DNA of 64,000 bases. Source: Hyphomonadaceae bacterium. GTDB lineage: Bacteria > Pseudomonadota > Alphaproteobacteria > Caulobacterales > Aquidulcibacteraceae. Positions 8,113 through 16,121 of the stretch are shown here, piece by piece; within the stretch, counting starts at the first letter, position 1; each line of letters begins with the position of its first letter. The stretch lies in the NCBI GenBank assembly GCA_016791425.1, contig JAEUMQ010000023.1, positions 1-64,000 on the forward strand. The letters run 5' to 3'. The position numbers were made by a program, and so were the translations under genes. The notes below the pieces were generated by a model that saw nothing but the letters and a program-made list of their open reading frames with translations, was not told where the DNA came from and made no database searches.

Positions 8113-8451
8113 TCAGCGGCGTTCTTCGAGAGCCGCCTCGAGCATTTCGGTCACGACCTCGTTCAAAGACACTCCACGTTCCTCAGCCAGCTTGGCATAT
8201 GCGTGGTGCAACTCAGGACGGACGCGGACATTGAACTGGCCTTTGAGGGGCCGGTCCGGCTCCCGGCTCTCGTTGCGGCAATCGGACAGGTAGTCATCCA
8301 CCGCTTCCTTGAAAGCGCGCATCAAGCCTGCCGCCGTGTCGCTCTCATAGGTCACGAGGTCGCGGATATAGGCGAGCTTGCCGTGAAAGACCTTGTCGGC
8401 CTGGCTCAGCTCGGCGGTCCCGAGGTAACCTTTGTACTCCAGCAGGCTCAT
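8113..8451 (-). CDS. HicB-family antitoxin-like protein without a HicA
   Basis: 112 residues matching the longer HicB type: YKGYLGTAELSQADKVFHGKLAYIRDLVTYE at the N-terminus (the partly degraded RNase H-like HicB fold), DYLSDCRNESREPDRPLKGQFNVRVRPELH in the middle, and a ribbon-helix-helix tail (KLAEERGVSLNEVVTEMLEAALEE) for DNA binding. HicB normally neutralises the small mRNA-cleaving toxin HicA, but no 50-90 residue HicA frame lies on either side. Its upstream neighbour, 9 bp away in the same direction, is a GIY-YIG nuclease gene, so the pair may be co-expressed. It may be an orphan regulator or the partner of that nuclease. Confidence 0.75.
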   Translation of the reverse strand: MSLLEYKGYLGTAELSQADKVFHGKLAYIRDLVTYESDTAAGLMRAFKEAVDDYLSDCRNESREPDRPLKGQFNVRVRPELHHAYAKLAEERGVSLNEVVTEMLEAALEERR

Positions 8452-8460
8452 AATGCGCCT

Positions 8461-9183
8461 TCACATGAACTTGCGTCGTCTGAACGCCGCTACGTCTCCG
8501 CGGGTGAGCTGGAACCACTCCCCGTTCTTGCGCTTCTCCGCAAAACGACGATGCCAGTAAGCTTCGATGCCGGGCGGGTCGTCGGTTACGATGATATGGA
8601 CGGTAGAGGCGGCCTCCGGAAGCTGGAGCGCAATCTGCCGCTCTCGTGCGCCTGCGTGAACGCTGAAACCGATCTTATAGAAGCGTCCCGCCCTCAGCAT
8701 GTAGACATGGCCGTCACGTGCTGCGTCCGACTTGACCGGCGCTACTGACTTCTTGAGGGCCTCGATTGTCGTCGCTTCGCACATTGCGAGCACATCTTCG
8801 TAACCCGCATTCGCCCGGCAAAACACGGCGACTTTCGCAATCTTCTCGGGCTTGCTGCCGAGACGACGATCGAACACCCGATGGTTGGGAAAGTCAGGAT
8901 CGTTCGTCTTCATGACGCGGATATCCGCATGCGCGGGGAATCTGTTTAGCGTACGCGCCATGTTGGCGATAAAACGGCACAACTCGTCCTCTGAGAAGGC
9001 CTCGGTCGTGGTGTTTGGCTCCAAGCCGGCCTCGCGCACGAGCTCGCTGTAGCGCGCCCAGAACTTGCGCCAGTGATGCTCCTTGATGCCGCTCTCGGTC
9101 TCTAGCCGAAGCCTGCCAAGAGGGGCCCCGCCATTGGCGATGGCCGTTCTTCGAACCTCGCCGAGAATGAAGTCCCGATCCAT
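8461..9183 (-). CDS. GIY-YIG nuclease with homing-endonuclease-associated repeat region
   Basis: 240 residues. The N-terminal half carries helical repeats of the kind found with homing endonucleases (HHWRKFWARYSELVREAGL; FSEDELCRFIANMARTLNRFPAHADI then RVFDRRLGS). The C-terminal 85 residues form a T5orf172/GIY-YIG-type domain: HVYMLRAGRFYKIGFS, the catalytic glutamate in GIEAYWHRRF and GEWFQL. Proteins of this layout are common in alphaproteobacterial accessory DNA, with unknown targets. The ATG at 9183 is preferred over a TTG at 9207; neither has a strong ribosome-binding site. It runs 9 bp ahead of a HicB-like gene. A restriction, homing or toxin role cannot be told apart here. Confidence 0.78.
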   Translation of the reverse strand: MDRDFILGEVRRTAIANGGAPLGRLRLETESGIKEHHWRKFWARYSELVREAGLEPNTTTEAFSEDELCRFIANMARTLNRFPAHADIRVMKTNDPDFPNHRVFDRRLGSKPEKIAKVAVFCRANAGYEDVLAMCEATTIEALKKSVAPVKSDAARDGHVYMLRAGRFYKIGFSVHAGARERQIALQLPEAASTVHIIVTDDPPGIEAYWHRRFAEKRKNGEWFQLTRGDVAAFRRRKFM

Positions 9184-9229
9184 CCGCGCAGTGTAGTCGG
9201 TGATCAAAGGGGCGTCACGAGGCCGCCGA

Positions 9230-10519
9230 TCAGAGGGCGTCCTCCACCCGCGTTATCAGGCGCGCGCCGCGATCGCCGCTCGCATAGACCCAGAGCCAAT
9301 TGAGCGCGACGGCGAGCCGGTTCCGCAAACCGATCAGGAAATAGATGTGGACGAGCCCCCACACCCACCAGGCGGGCCAGCCCGTCAGCTGGAGGGCGCC
9401 GAGATCCACCACCGCCGCGCGCTTGCCGATCGTGGCGAGACTGCCGTCATGGCGATAGCGGAACGCGCGGGGCGTGCGATCGCCGGCGAGCCTCCGGCGG
9501 ATTGTGTCGGCGACATGCTTGCCCTGCTGCTTGGCCGCCGGCGCAATGCCCGGCACGGGCCTGCCCTCCCAGGCGTCGAGTGTCGCGGTGTCGCCGATCA
9601 CGAACACGTCCGGCTGGCCGGCGATGGTGAGGTCGGGCGCCAGCTTCACGCGTCCAGCCTTGTCGGCGGCGGCGCCAAGCCAAGCCGCGGCGGGCGAGGC
9701 CTGCACGCCGGCGGCCCAGATGATCACCTTCGCCGGCAATGTGGTCGATCCGAACGTCACACCGTCGGGGCCGCACGCCGACACCGCGCGGCCAAGCTCC
9801 ACTTCAACGCCGAGGCGCTCCAGCGCGCGCAGCGCATAATCCGAGAGCTTGCGCTCGAACGCCGGCAGGACGCGGTCGCCGGCCTCGACGAGCACTACGC
9901 GGGCCTGCGTGGTGTCGATGCGACGGAACTCGCCCTTCAGGCTCTTGTGCGCGATCTCGGCGATGGTGCCGGCGAGCTCCACGCCCGTGGGCCCCGCGCC
10001 GATCACCACGAAGGTGAGCAGCGCCGCGCGTTTCGCGGGATCAGGCTCGCGCTCGGCCTCCTCGAAAGCCATGAGGATGCGGCCGCGCACGGCCACCGCG
10101 TCTTCCAGCATCTTCAAGCCCGGCGCGAACGGCGCCCAATCGTCGTGGCCGAAATAGGCGTGGCGCGCGCCGGTGGCGACCACCAGCGTGTCGTACGGGA
10201 TGAGCTCGCCATCCCTGAGGCGCACCTGCTTGGCGGCGGCATCGACGCCGACCACCTCGCCCAGAAGCGTCGTGACATCGTCGCGGCCGCGCATCAGGTG
10301 GCGCACCGGCCAAGCGATCTCGGAGGGCGCCAGGGCGGCGGTCGCGACCTGGTAGAGCAGCGGCTGGAAGAGATGGTGGTTGCGCCGATCGATCAGCGTG
10401 ATCTCGACCGGCGCGCCCCGAAGGGCCACGCCCCGTAATCCTTGGGCGGTCTCCAGCCCGCCAAAGCCGGCGCCGACGATGACGACTCGGTGAGCGCCTG
10501 GATGATCGGGGTGTGTCAT
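9230..10519 (-). CDS. ndh: Type II NADH dehydrogenase (NDH-2)
   Basis: 429-residue FAD enzyme that passes electrons from NADH to quinone at the inner face of the membrane without proton pumping. FAD-binding VVIVGAGFGGLETAQ is at about residues 12-26, HHLFQPLLYQVATAALAPSEIAWP is the NDH-2 signature, the NADH-binding fold is FVVIGAGPTGVELAGTIAE, and VFVIGDTA binds FAD. The C-terminal amphipathic segment (GWPAWWVWGLVHIYFLIGLRNRLAVAL) anchors it to the membrane. The start is the ATG at 10519; the longer frame upstream is not conserved. Divergent from the MFS gene at 10673. Confidence 0.95.
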   Translation of the reverse strand: MTHPDHPGAHRVVIVGAGFGGLETAQGLRGVALRGAPVEITLIDRRNHHLFQPLLYQVATAALAPSEIAWPVRHLMRGRDDVTTLLGEVVGVDAAAKQVRLRDGELIPYDTLVVATGARHAYFGHDDWAPFAPGLKMLEDAVAVRGRILMAFEEAEREPDPAKRAALLTFVVIGAGPTGVELAGTIAEIAHKSLKGEFRRIDTTQARVVLVEAGDRVLPAFERKLSDYALRALERLGVEVELGRAVSACGPDGVTFGSTTLPAKVIIWAAGVQASPAAAWLGAAADKAGRVKLAPDLTIAGQPDVFVIGDTATLDAWEGRPVPGIAPAAKQQGKHVADTIRRRLAGDRTPRAFRYRHDGSLATIGKRAAVVDLGALQLTGWPAWWVWGLVHIYFLIGLRNRLAVALNWLWVYASGDRGARLITRVEDAL

Positions 10520-10672
10520 TCCCGACCGGTCTAGCCAATTGAGCCAGCCGCCGCGATGCTCGGCGGGCCCGACGCGCCCCTCTCGGCCGGCGCCGGTTTG
10601 GCCCGGCGGCGAGACGGGTCTAAGAAGCGGCGCGGCTCTGAGAAGCGACAAGGGCGACATCGGGGGGGATTC

Positions 10673-11887
10673 ATGTCCGAGGGAACAGCAGAGACGAAGA
10701 GCGGCCGGGCGGCCGGCGCGGCGCTCACCATCGCGCTCTGCTTCGCGGTGGCGGTGCTTGAGGGCTACGACATCCAGGCGCTCGGCGTTACCGCCCCGAA
10801 GATCGCGCCCGAACTCGGGCTGCATCCCGAACAGATGGGCTTCGTGTTCTCGATCTCGAACATCGGCATCGTTGCGGGCGCAGCGGTCGGCGGCTGGCTC
10901 ATGGACCGGTTCGGCCGCAAGCCGATCTTCATCGCCTCGGTGATCACGTTCGGCGTGTTCACCTTCGCGACCATCTTCGTCACGAGCTTCGAGACGCTGT
11001 TCGCCGCGCGGCTCCTCACCGGCGTCGGCTTTGGCGCGGCGCTGCCGGGGCTGATGGCGATCTCCGCCGAGATCAGCTCACCCGACAAACGCGCATCGAC
11101 CGCCACGATGATGTTCTGCGGCATGCCGCTCGGGGGCGGCCTCGCGGCGCTGCTCACCTCCAACCTGCCGGCCGATTTCGACTGGCGGCTGGTGTTCATG
11201 GTCGGCGGCCTGCTGCCGCTCGTCGTCGCGCTCCTCATCACGTTCCTGATGAAGGAGACGCACACGCGCGCCGAACGCGCCGATTCGGCCAAGACGGGCG
11301 TCTTCACAGCGCTCTTTGGGCAAGGCCGCGCGGCGCCGACCCTGCTGATCTGGATCGCACTCCTGCCGACCTACATCGTGCTCTACATCATCCTCAATTG
11401 GCTGCCGACGCTGGTCGTCGATAAGGGCTTCGACCGCTCGGTCGCGCCGCAAGCCTCGATGGCGTTCAATTTCGCCAGCGTCATCGGCGCGCTCGTCATC
11501 GGGCAACTCGCGGACCGGTTCGGGTTCCGCTGGCCGCTCTCGCTCGCGCTCGTCGCGCTGATCGGCGTCCTCTGGGGGCTCGGACACGCGACCGACTTCA
11601 CGATGGTGCTCGTCTTCTCCGCGCTCGTCGGGGTGACGCTCATGGGCGCGCAATACGCCTTCCTCGGGGTGGCGGCCTCCTATTATCCCGAGATCGTGCG
11701 CGGCACCGGCTCCGGCGCCGCGGCCGGGATGGGGCGGGTCGGATCGATCATCGGGCCGATGGCCGCCGGCATGCTGCTGGGCGCCGGCGCCAGCGCCGCA
11801 ACCGTGCTCACCGCGCTCGTCCCGGCCGCCGCGGTCGCCGCGCTCGCCGTCGGCGGGCTCGGCTTCTTCAAGCGCGGCGGCGACTGA
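10673..11887 (+). CDS. MFS transporter of the aromatic acid:H+ symporter type (MhpT/PcaK-like)
   Basis: 404-residue inner-membrane protein with twelve hydrophobic segments. The opening CFAVAVLEGYDIQALGVTAPKIAPELGL contains the acidic residues in helix 1 (EGYD) conserved in aromatic-acid carriers, followed by GGWLMDRFGRKP (loop 2-3) and AEISSPDKRA. The best match is the 3-(3-hydroxyphenyl)propionate/4-hydroxybenzoate carrier group. GGGGGGGAT precedes the ATG at 10673. It lies 150 bp upstream of the phenylphosphate-synthase-like operon in the same direction and could import its substrate or a related aromatic acid. Confidence 0.88.
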   Translation: MSEGTAETKSGRAAGAALTIALCFAVAVLEGYDIQALGVTAPKIAPELGLHPEQMGFVFSISNIGIVAGAAVGGWLMDRFGRKPIFIASVITFGVFTFATIFVTSFETLFAARLLTGVGFGAALPGLMAISAEISSPDKRASTATMMFCGMPLGGGLAALLTSNLPADFDWRLVFMVGGLLPLVVALLITFLMKETHTRAERADSAKTGVFTALFGQGRAAPTLLIWIALLPTYIVLYIILNWLPTLVVDKGFDRSVAPQASMAFNFASVIGALVIGQLADRFGFRWPLSLALVALIGVLWGLGHATDFTMVLVFSALVGVTLMGAQYAFLGVAASYYPEIVRGTGSGAAAGMGRVGSIIGPMAAGMLLGAGASAATVLTALVPAAAVAALAVGGLGFFKRGGD

Positions 11888-11921
11888 CGCTAGCAAGCTC
11901 ACGCTAGCATGATCGCTAACA
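11887..11921. promoter_or_regulatory. Repeated ACGCTAGCA motif upstream of the ketone-carboxylation operon
   Basis: ACGCTAGCA occurs at 11887-11895 and 11901-11909 (14 bp apart, each holding the palindrome GCTAGC), followed by the degenerate TCGCTAACA at 11913-11921. They begin at the MFS stop and lie about 115-150 bp before the next start codon. A regulator-binding array for the downstream operon is possible. Confidence 0.4.
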
Positions 11922-12036
11922 CCCGAGGGTTTCGCGCGCCACCCCATGCAAGCGCTCTTGACCTGACGCGTGCGCATCCCTCCAATCCGATCTAAGGGCG
12001 CCTGACAAAAGGCGCCCAGAGATACGGAGACGGGTC

Positions 12037-13875
12037 ATGGCGGATTCAGGCCACGCGATCACGGGCGAAGCGCGCGGTTTCCCAAGCCCGAGCTCGCTCA
12101 AGGCGGTTCCAGGAACCGAAGCGGCGCAGGCGGCCTACCCCTATTACATGCAGTTCGCGCCAGGCGACGACGCGCGTTTCTGGTTCTACAATTCCATGCA
12201 CTTCCCGGAGCCGATGTCGGCGTTCGACATGGTGACGGCGGAAGCCGCCTATTGCGCGCTCGGCGCCTCAAACACGCGCGTGCATACGCTGCCGACCACC
12301 AAGGGCATCGATTATCGCATCCTCAACGGCCGCGTTTATATCGGCGGGGTCGCTGTGACGGACCCCGACGAGATCGCGGAGCGCACGGCCGAGTTCCAGC
12401 AGCGCGCGTTTTACTATTACGAGAACTGGGAGAAGCTCTACGCGCAATGGCGCGAGAAGATGGCGCAACTCATCAAGGACGCCGACCAGCTCGTGCTGCC
12501 GACGCTGCCGAAGTACGAAGACCTCGCCGCCGTGCATGCGGGCCGCGGCGTGGCGCAGAACCATTACGTCCTCGAGGTCTGGCAGAAGACGCTCGAAGGC
12601 TATTTCCGCATGTGGCACCACCATTTCGAGTTCCTGCTCCTGGGGTACGGCGCCTATCTCGTCTTCTTCGATTTCTGCAAGAAGGCGTTCCCGGAAATGG
12701 CCGACCAGACCATCGCGACGATGGTCGCGGGCATGGAAGGGGAAATGTTCCGGCCGGACGACGAGCTGCGGGGCCTCGCGCGTCGCGCGGTCGAGCTGGG
12801 CGTGGACGGCAAATTCGTCGAAGGCGCCAAGCCCGCCGACATTCTCACGTCTCTCGAGCAAATGGGCGATTCAGGCAGAGCCTGGCTCGCTTCGTTCGAG
12901 ACCGCGCGCAATCCGTGGTTCCAGATCGGGGCCGGCGACGGCTTCTACCATTATCATCGGTCCTGGAACGATGACCTCACGATCCCGTTCTCGGCGCTGC
13001 CGGGCTATTGCGCCAAGGTGCGCGCCGGCGACAGGCTGGAGCGCCCGATCGCGGAACTGAAACAGGAGCGCGAGCACGTCATCCGCGCGACGCGCGATCT
13101 TCTTTCAAGCGACGAGGAACGCGCCGCATTCGACCAGATGATCGGGCTCTCGCACCGCGTCTTCCCATACGTCGAAGAGCACAAATTCTATTGCGAGCAT
13201 TGGTACACGACGCTCTTCTTCAACAAGGTGCGCGAGTTCGGCGCCCTCCTCGCGCGGCACGGCTTCTTCCCGAACGCCGAAGACGTCTTCCAGCTCAACC
13301 GCTTCGAGGTGGAGCAGGCGCTTATCGACCTCATGACGTCGTGGTCGAACGGCTCGCCCCCGCGCGGGCCCGACCTATGGCCGCCGATCGTGGCGCAGAG
13401 GCGTGCGGCGGTCGCGGAATGGGCTAAAGTCACGATGCCGCCCGCGCTCGGGCCGGTGCCTGACGTGATCGACGATCCGGCCATCGTCATGCTCTGGGGG
13501 ATCACGCGCGACAATCTCAACAATTGGCTCGCCGCCGACAGCGCCGGGGACACCGGCGAAATCCGCGGCTTCGCGGCGTCGCCGGGCGTCGTTGAAGGCA
13601 CGGCGCGGGTGGTGAAAAGCGTGGAGGAGATCGCGCGGCTTCGGCAGGGCGACATCCTCGTCTGCCAGATCACCAATCCCAGCTGGGCGCCGATCTTCGA
13701 CAAGATCAGCGCAGCGGTCTCCGATATCGGCGGCTCGATGAGCCATGCGGCCATCGTCGCGCGCGAATACGGGCTGCCGGCCGTCGTCGGCACCGCGGTG
13801 GCGACGCAGCGCATCAAGGACGGCCAGCGCGTGCGCGTCGATGGCGGGCGCGGCGTCGTCACTATTCTTCAGTAG
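12037..13875 (+). CDS. Phenylphosphate-synthase-like / PEP-utilizing kinase subunit with phosphohistidine domain
   Basis: 612 residues (about 68 kDa). The C-terminal swivelling domain contains GGSMSHAAIVAREYGLPAVVG, whose His570 is the expected phosphohistidine. The N-terminal 480 residues begin with WFYNSMHFPEPMSAFDMVTAEAAY and resemble the large subunit of phenylphosphate synthase, not a classical PEP synthase; the PEP-binding C-terminal barrel is absent. With the ATP-grasp partner at 14620 it should transfer the beta-phosphate of ATP via His to a phenolic or enolic hydroxyl. The same 70 kDa + 40 kDa split occurs in phenylphosphate synthase of Thauera, and two-protein kinases phosphorylate acetovanillone (AcvAB) or 4-hydroxyacetophenone (HpeHI). 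GGAGACGGGTC precedes the ATG. First gene of the operon. Exact substrate is inferred. Confidence 0.85.
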   Translation: MADSGHAITGEARGFPSPSSLKAVPGTEAAQAAYPYYMQFAPGDDARFWFYNSMHFPEPMSAFDMVTAEAAYCALGASNTRVHTLPTTKGIDYRILNGRVYIGGVAVTDPDEIAERTAEFQQRAFYYYENWEKLYAQWREKMAQLIKDADQLVLPTLPKYEDLAAVHAGRGVAQNHYVLEVWQKTLEGYFRMWHHHFEFLLLGYGAYLVFFDFCKKAFPEMADQTIATMVAGMEGEMFRPDDELRGLARRAVELGVDGKFVEGAKPADILTSLEQMGDSGRAWLASFETARNPWFQIGAGDGFYHYHRSWNDDLTIPFSALPGYCAKVRAGDRLERPIAELKQEREHVIRATRDLLSSDEERAAFDQMIGLSHRVFPYVEEHKFYCEHWYTTLFFNKVREFGALLARHGFFPNAEDVFQLNRFEVEQALIDLMTSWSNGSPPRGPDLWPPIVAQRRAAVAEWAKVTMPPALGPVPDVIDDPAIVMLWGITRDNLNNWLAADSAGDTGEIRGFAASPGVVEGTARVVKSVEEIARLRQGDILVCQITNPSWAPIFDKISAAVSDIGGSMSHAAIVAREYGLPAVVGTAVATQRIKDGQRVRVDGGRGVVTILQ

Positions 13876-13889
13876 GCGGAGGAACGAAT

Positions 13890-14429
13890 ATGGCCGCAGA
13901 TACGGTCGGCGATCGGCTTTCGAGCGCCTACGAGATCGTCAACGTGCCGGAGCCCTACGCGCCGGTGATCATGAAGCACGGCGTCGCCGGCAAGTTCGTC
14001 GGGCCGACGGAGAAGGAGTCGCCGTGGGTCCCGTTCGGGCCGAACGCCGCGATCCGGCACCTGCATTTCGACACGCGCTCCAACACCTTCTCCAATGTCC
14101 TCTGGATCAAGGAGAAGGGCGTCATCGGCACGCACAAGCATCGCGGCACGGTGGTGATGGTGTGCCTGGAAGGCTCGGCGCGCTATCTGGAATACGATTG
14201 GGTCGCGAACCCCGGCGACTTCATCTACGAGACGCCCGGCCTCATCCACACGCTCGTCACCGACCATCCGAACGGCGTGAAGCTGTTCGGCTGGCTGCAC
14301 GGGCCGATCGAGTTCTACGACGACAAGGGCGGCTTCATCGAGACGCTCGATGTCTGGTGGTTCATCAACCACTACGAGACCTTTTGCAAAGAGCACGGCA
14401 TCCCGCTCAATCCGGAGCTCTATCTGTGA
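13890..14429 (+). CDS. Cupin of the 2,4'-dihydroxyacetophenone dioxygenase family
   Basis: 179 residues, single cupin fold. The family signature WVPFGPNAAIRHLHFDTRSN is followed by metal-ligand motifs GTHKHRGTVVMVCLEGSARY (HxH, with a later glutamate) and IHTLVTDHP. Characterised relatives are iron dioxygenases that split the side chain of 2,4'-dihydroxyacetophenone into 4-hydroxybenzoate and formate; most members are uncharacterised. GGAGGAA lies before the ATG, 14 bp after the kinase subunit stop, so it belongs to the operon. An aryl-ketone-active cupin fits the acetophenone-type substrate suggested by the neighbours. A non-catalytic cupin cannot be excluded. Confidence 0.82.
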   Translation: MAADTVGDRLSSAYEIVNVPEPYAPVIMKHGVAGKFVGPTEKESPWVPFGPNAAIRHLHFDTRSNTFSNVLWIKEKGVIGTHKHRGTVVMVCLEGSARYLEYDWVANPGDFIYETPGLIHTLVTDHPNGVKLFGWLHGPIEFYDDKGGFIETLDVWWFINHYETFCKEHGIPLNPELYL

Positions 14430-14452
14430 TCTGCTCCGGGTCCGGAAGAACA

Positions 14453-14612
14453 CCCCCCTCCCCCTTGCGGGCAGGGGGTAGGGGGTGGGGGGCGTCCCGA
14501 CGCCGCAACGCTCGCAAGACTGAAGCGCGGGCTTTCAGCCCGCATCTTTCTTCGCCTTCGCCAAGCTGCACGCCCCCCCTCCCCTACCCCTCCCCCGCAA
14601 GGGGGGAGGGGG
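14453..14612. repeat. GC-rich palindromic intergenic repeat, copy 1
   Basis: About 160 bp with roughly 43-bp inverted arms: 5' CCCCCTCCCCCTTGCGGG.. and 3' ..CCCGCAAGGGGGGAGGGGG, enclosing about 75 bp that includes a small GCGGGCTTTCAGCCCGC hairpin. The second copy at 16122-16288 shares both arms and the core GGCGTCCCGACGC. The 3' arm ends 7 bp before the ATG at 14620, so its GGGGGGAGGGGG serves as the ribosome-binding site of that gene. Confidence 0.85.
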
Positions 14613-14619
14613 CGCCGAG

Positions 14620-15651
14620 ATGATCTCTTGGTTTGCAGACATCAGCTTGCAGGACCGCCCCGCCGTCGGCGGCAAGGGCGGAAGCCTGGGGGAACTCACG
14701 CAAGCGGGCGTGGAAGTTCCCGCCGGCTTCGTCGTGCGCACCGAGGCGTTCGAGCGCTTCCTTGGGCCGATGGTCAAGGAGGTACGCGCAAGCGCGGCCG
14801 CGCTCGACGCAAACGACGCCGCCGGCATCGCTCAGTGCTCGGACGCCCTGCGCGCGCGCATCGAGAGCGCCGACATGGCCGGCGCCGAGGCCGCCATCGC
14901 GGAAGCGTATGCCAGGCTCGCAGCGGACGGCGCGCCCGTCGCGGTGCGCTCTTCGGCCACCAACGAGGATTCCGCGGACGCGTCTTTCGCGGGTCTGCAG
15001 GACACTTATCTCTGGGTGCTCGGCGCGAAGGAGACGCTGGCGGCGGTGCGGCGCTGCTGGGCGAGCCTCTATTCGACGCCGGCGCTCGCCTATCGACGCC
15101 GCCACGGCATGAACGAGGGCGAGGTGGCGATGGCCGTCGTCGTGCAGCGCATGGTCGATGCGCGCAGCGCCGGCGTGATGTTCACCCGGAGCCCGCTGAC
15201 GGGGGACCGCTCCGTCATCGCCATCGAGGCGAGCTGGGGCCTGGGCTCCTCCGTCGTCGGCGGCGAAGTGACGCCCGACCGCTTCGTCATTGGAAAGATC
15301 AAGGGCGAGATCACACAGCGGGAGATCTCCGACAAGACGATCGAGCATCTTCCCGATCCGGCCGGCGGGGTGCGCACCGCAGAGGTTCCGGCGGATCGCC
15401 GCAATGCGCCGGCGGTAAGCGACGAAGAACTCGCCACGCTGCGAGAATACGGCCTTCGCATCGAGCGCCATTATGGCCGCCCGCAGGACATCGAATGGGC
15501 GATCGATCGGCAGGGAAAGATCGCGATCCTGCAGGCGCGCCCGGAGACAATCTGGTCGAACAAGGAAGCCAGGCCCGTCGCGGCCGCGCTCGACAATCCG
15601 CTCGGGCATCTCATGCGCGTGTTCGGCGGCGCCCCCCGGAGCGAGGCATGA
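14620..15651 (+). CDS. PEP synthase/PPDK-type ATP-binding subunit (phenylphosphate-synthase beta-like)
   Basis: 343 residues (about 37 kDa) corresponding to the N-terminal ATP-grasp part of PEP synthase and nothing more. Motifs in order: VGGKGGSLGELTQAG, VAVRSSATNEDSADASFAG, RMVDARSAGVMFTRSP, EASWGLGSSVVGGEVTPDRF, and the ADP-binding QDIEWAIDRQGKIAILQARP. It should phosphorylate the His of the 612-residue partner at the expense of ATP (giving AMP and phosphate in phenylphosphate synthase). The start lies directly after a palindromic repeat that supplies the Shine-Dalgarno sequence. It overlaps the biotin carrier gene by ATGA. Confidence 0.9.
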   Translation: MISWFADISLQDRPAVGGKGGSLGELTQAGVEVPAGFVVRTEAFERFLGPMVKEVRASAAALDANDAAGIAQCSDALRARIESADMAGAEAAIAEAYARLAADGAPVAVRSSATNEDSADASFAGLQDTYLWVLGAKETLAAVRRCWASLYSTPALAYRRRHGMNEGEVAMAVVVQRMVDARSAGVMFTRSPLTGDRSVIAIEASWGLGSSVVGGEVTPDRFVIGKIKGEITQREISDKTIEHLPDPAGGVRTAEVPADRRNAPAVSDEELATLREYGLRIERHYGRPQDIEWAIDRQGKIAILQARPETIWSNKEARPVAAALDNPLGHLMRVFGGAPRSEA

Positions 15652-16103
15652 ATCCGGACGAGCTGAGAGAGATCATCAAGCTCATGGAGGCGTCGAGCTT
15701 CGACGAGCTAGTGCTGGAGATGAAGGGCGCCAAGCTCACGCTGCGGCGCGGCGCGGGCGGGGTCGAGCACGTCAATGGCGGGGCGCCGCCCGTCTCGGTC
15801 GATGCTGCGCCGAAGAACCCGATCAAAGCCGCGCGCGCGGCGCCTGCTTCGGCGCCCGCCGGATTCCTCGACGTGACTGCGCCCTTTCTCGGCGTCTTCT
15901 ATTCGGCCCCGAAGCCAGGTGCGGATCCGTTCGTGAAGGTCGGCGACCGCGTGGAGAAAGGCAGCGTCGTGGGCATCATCGAGGTGATGAAGCTGATGAA
16001 CTCCGTGCACGCGGGCAGTGCTGGCGAGGTCGTGGAGATCTTCGCGCAGAACGGCGTCGCCGTCGAATACGGCCAACCCCTCATCCGAGTGCGGATCACA
16101 TGA
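15648..16103 (+). CDS. Biotin carboxyl carrier protein (AccB-like)
   Basis: 151 residues. The N-terminal MNPDELREIIKLMEASSFDE resembles AccB; an alanine/proline linker (about residues 45-73) leads to a biotinyl domain with the modified lysine at residue 115 in IEVMKLMNSV. It carries carboxybiotin between a biotin carboxylase and a carboxyltransferase. No biotin carboxylase gene is next to it, unlike what I recall for the AcvCDE and HpeCBA systems, so it would need AccC from elsewhere. It overlaps the ATP-binding subunit by ATGA and is followed by a palindromic repeat and the carboxyltransferase gene. It could in principle be a second acetyl-CoA carboxylase carrier, but context argues for a dedicated role. 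Confidence 0.88.
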   Translation: MNPDELREIIKLMEASSFDELVLEMKGAKLTLRRGAGGVEHVNGGAPPVSVDAAPKNPIKAARAAPASAPAGFLDVTAPFLGVFYSAPKPGADPFVKVGDRVEKGSVVGIIEVMKLMNSVHAGSAGEVVEIFAQNGVAVEYGQPLIRVRIT

Positions 16104-16121
16104 GACGGCTCCAATTTGCAT

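Noticed and set aside
8113-8451. Complete HicAB toxin-antitoxin system
   Set aside because: No HicA-sized double-stranded-RNA-binding-fold frame exists on either side of the HicB-like gene.
12037-15651. Phosphoenolpyruvate synthase split by a frameshift
   Set aside because: The two parts are in reverse domain order, separated by a cupin gene, have their own ribosome-binding sites, and lack the PEP-binding barrel; a true two-subunit kinase fits better.
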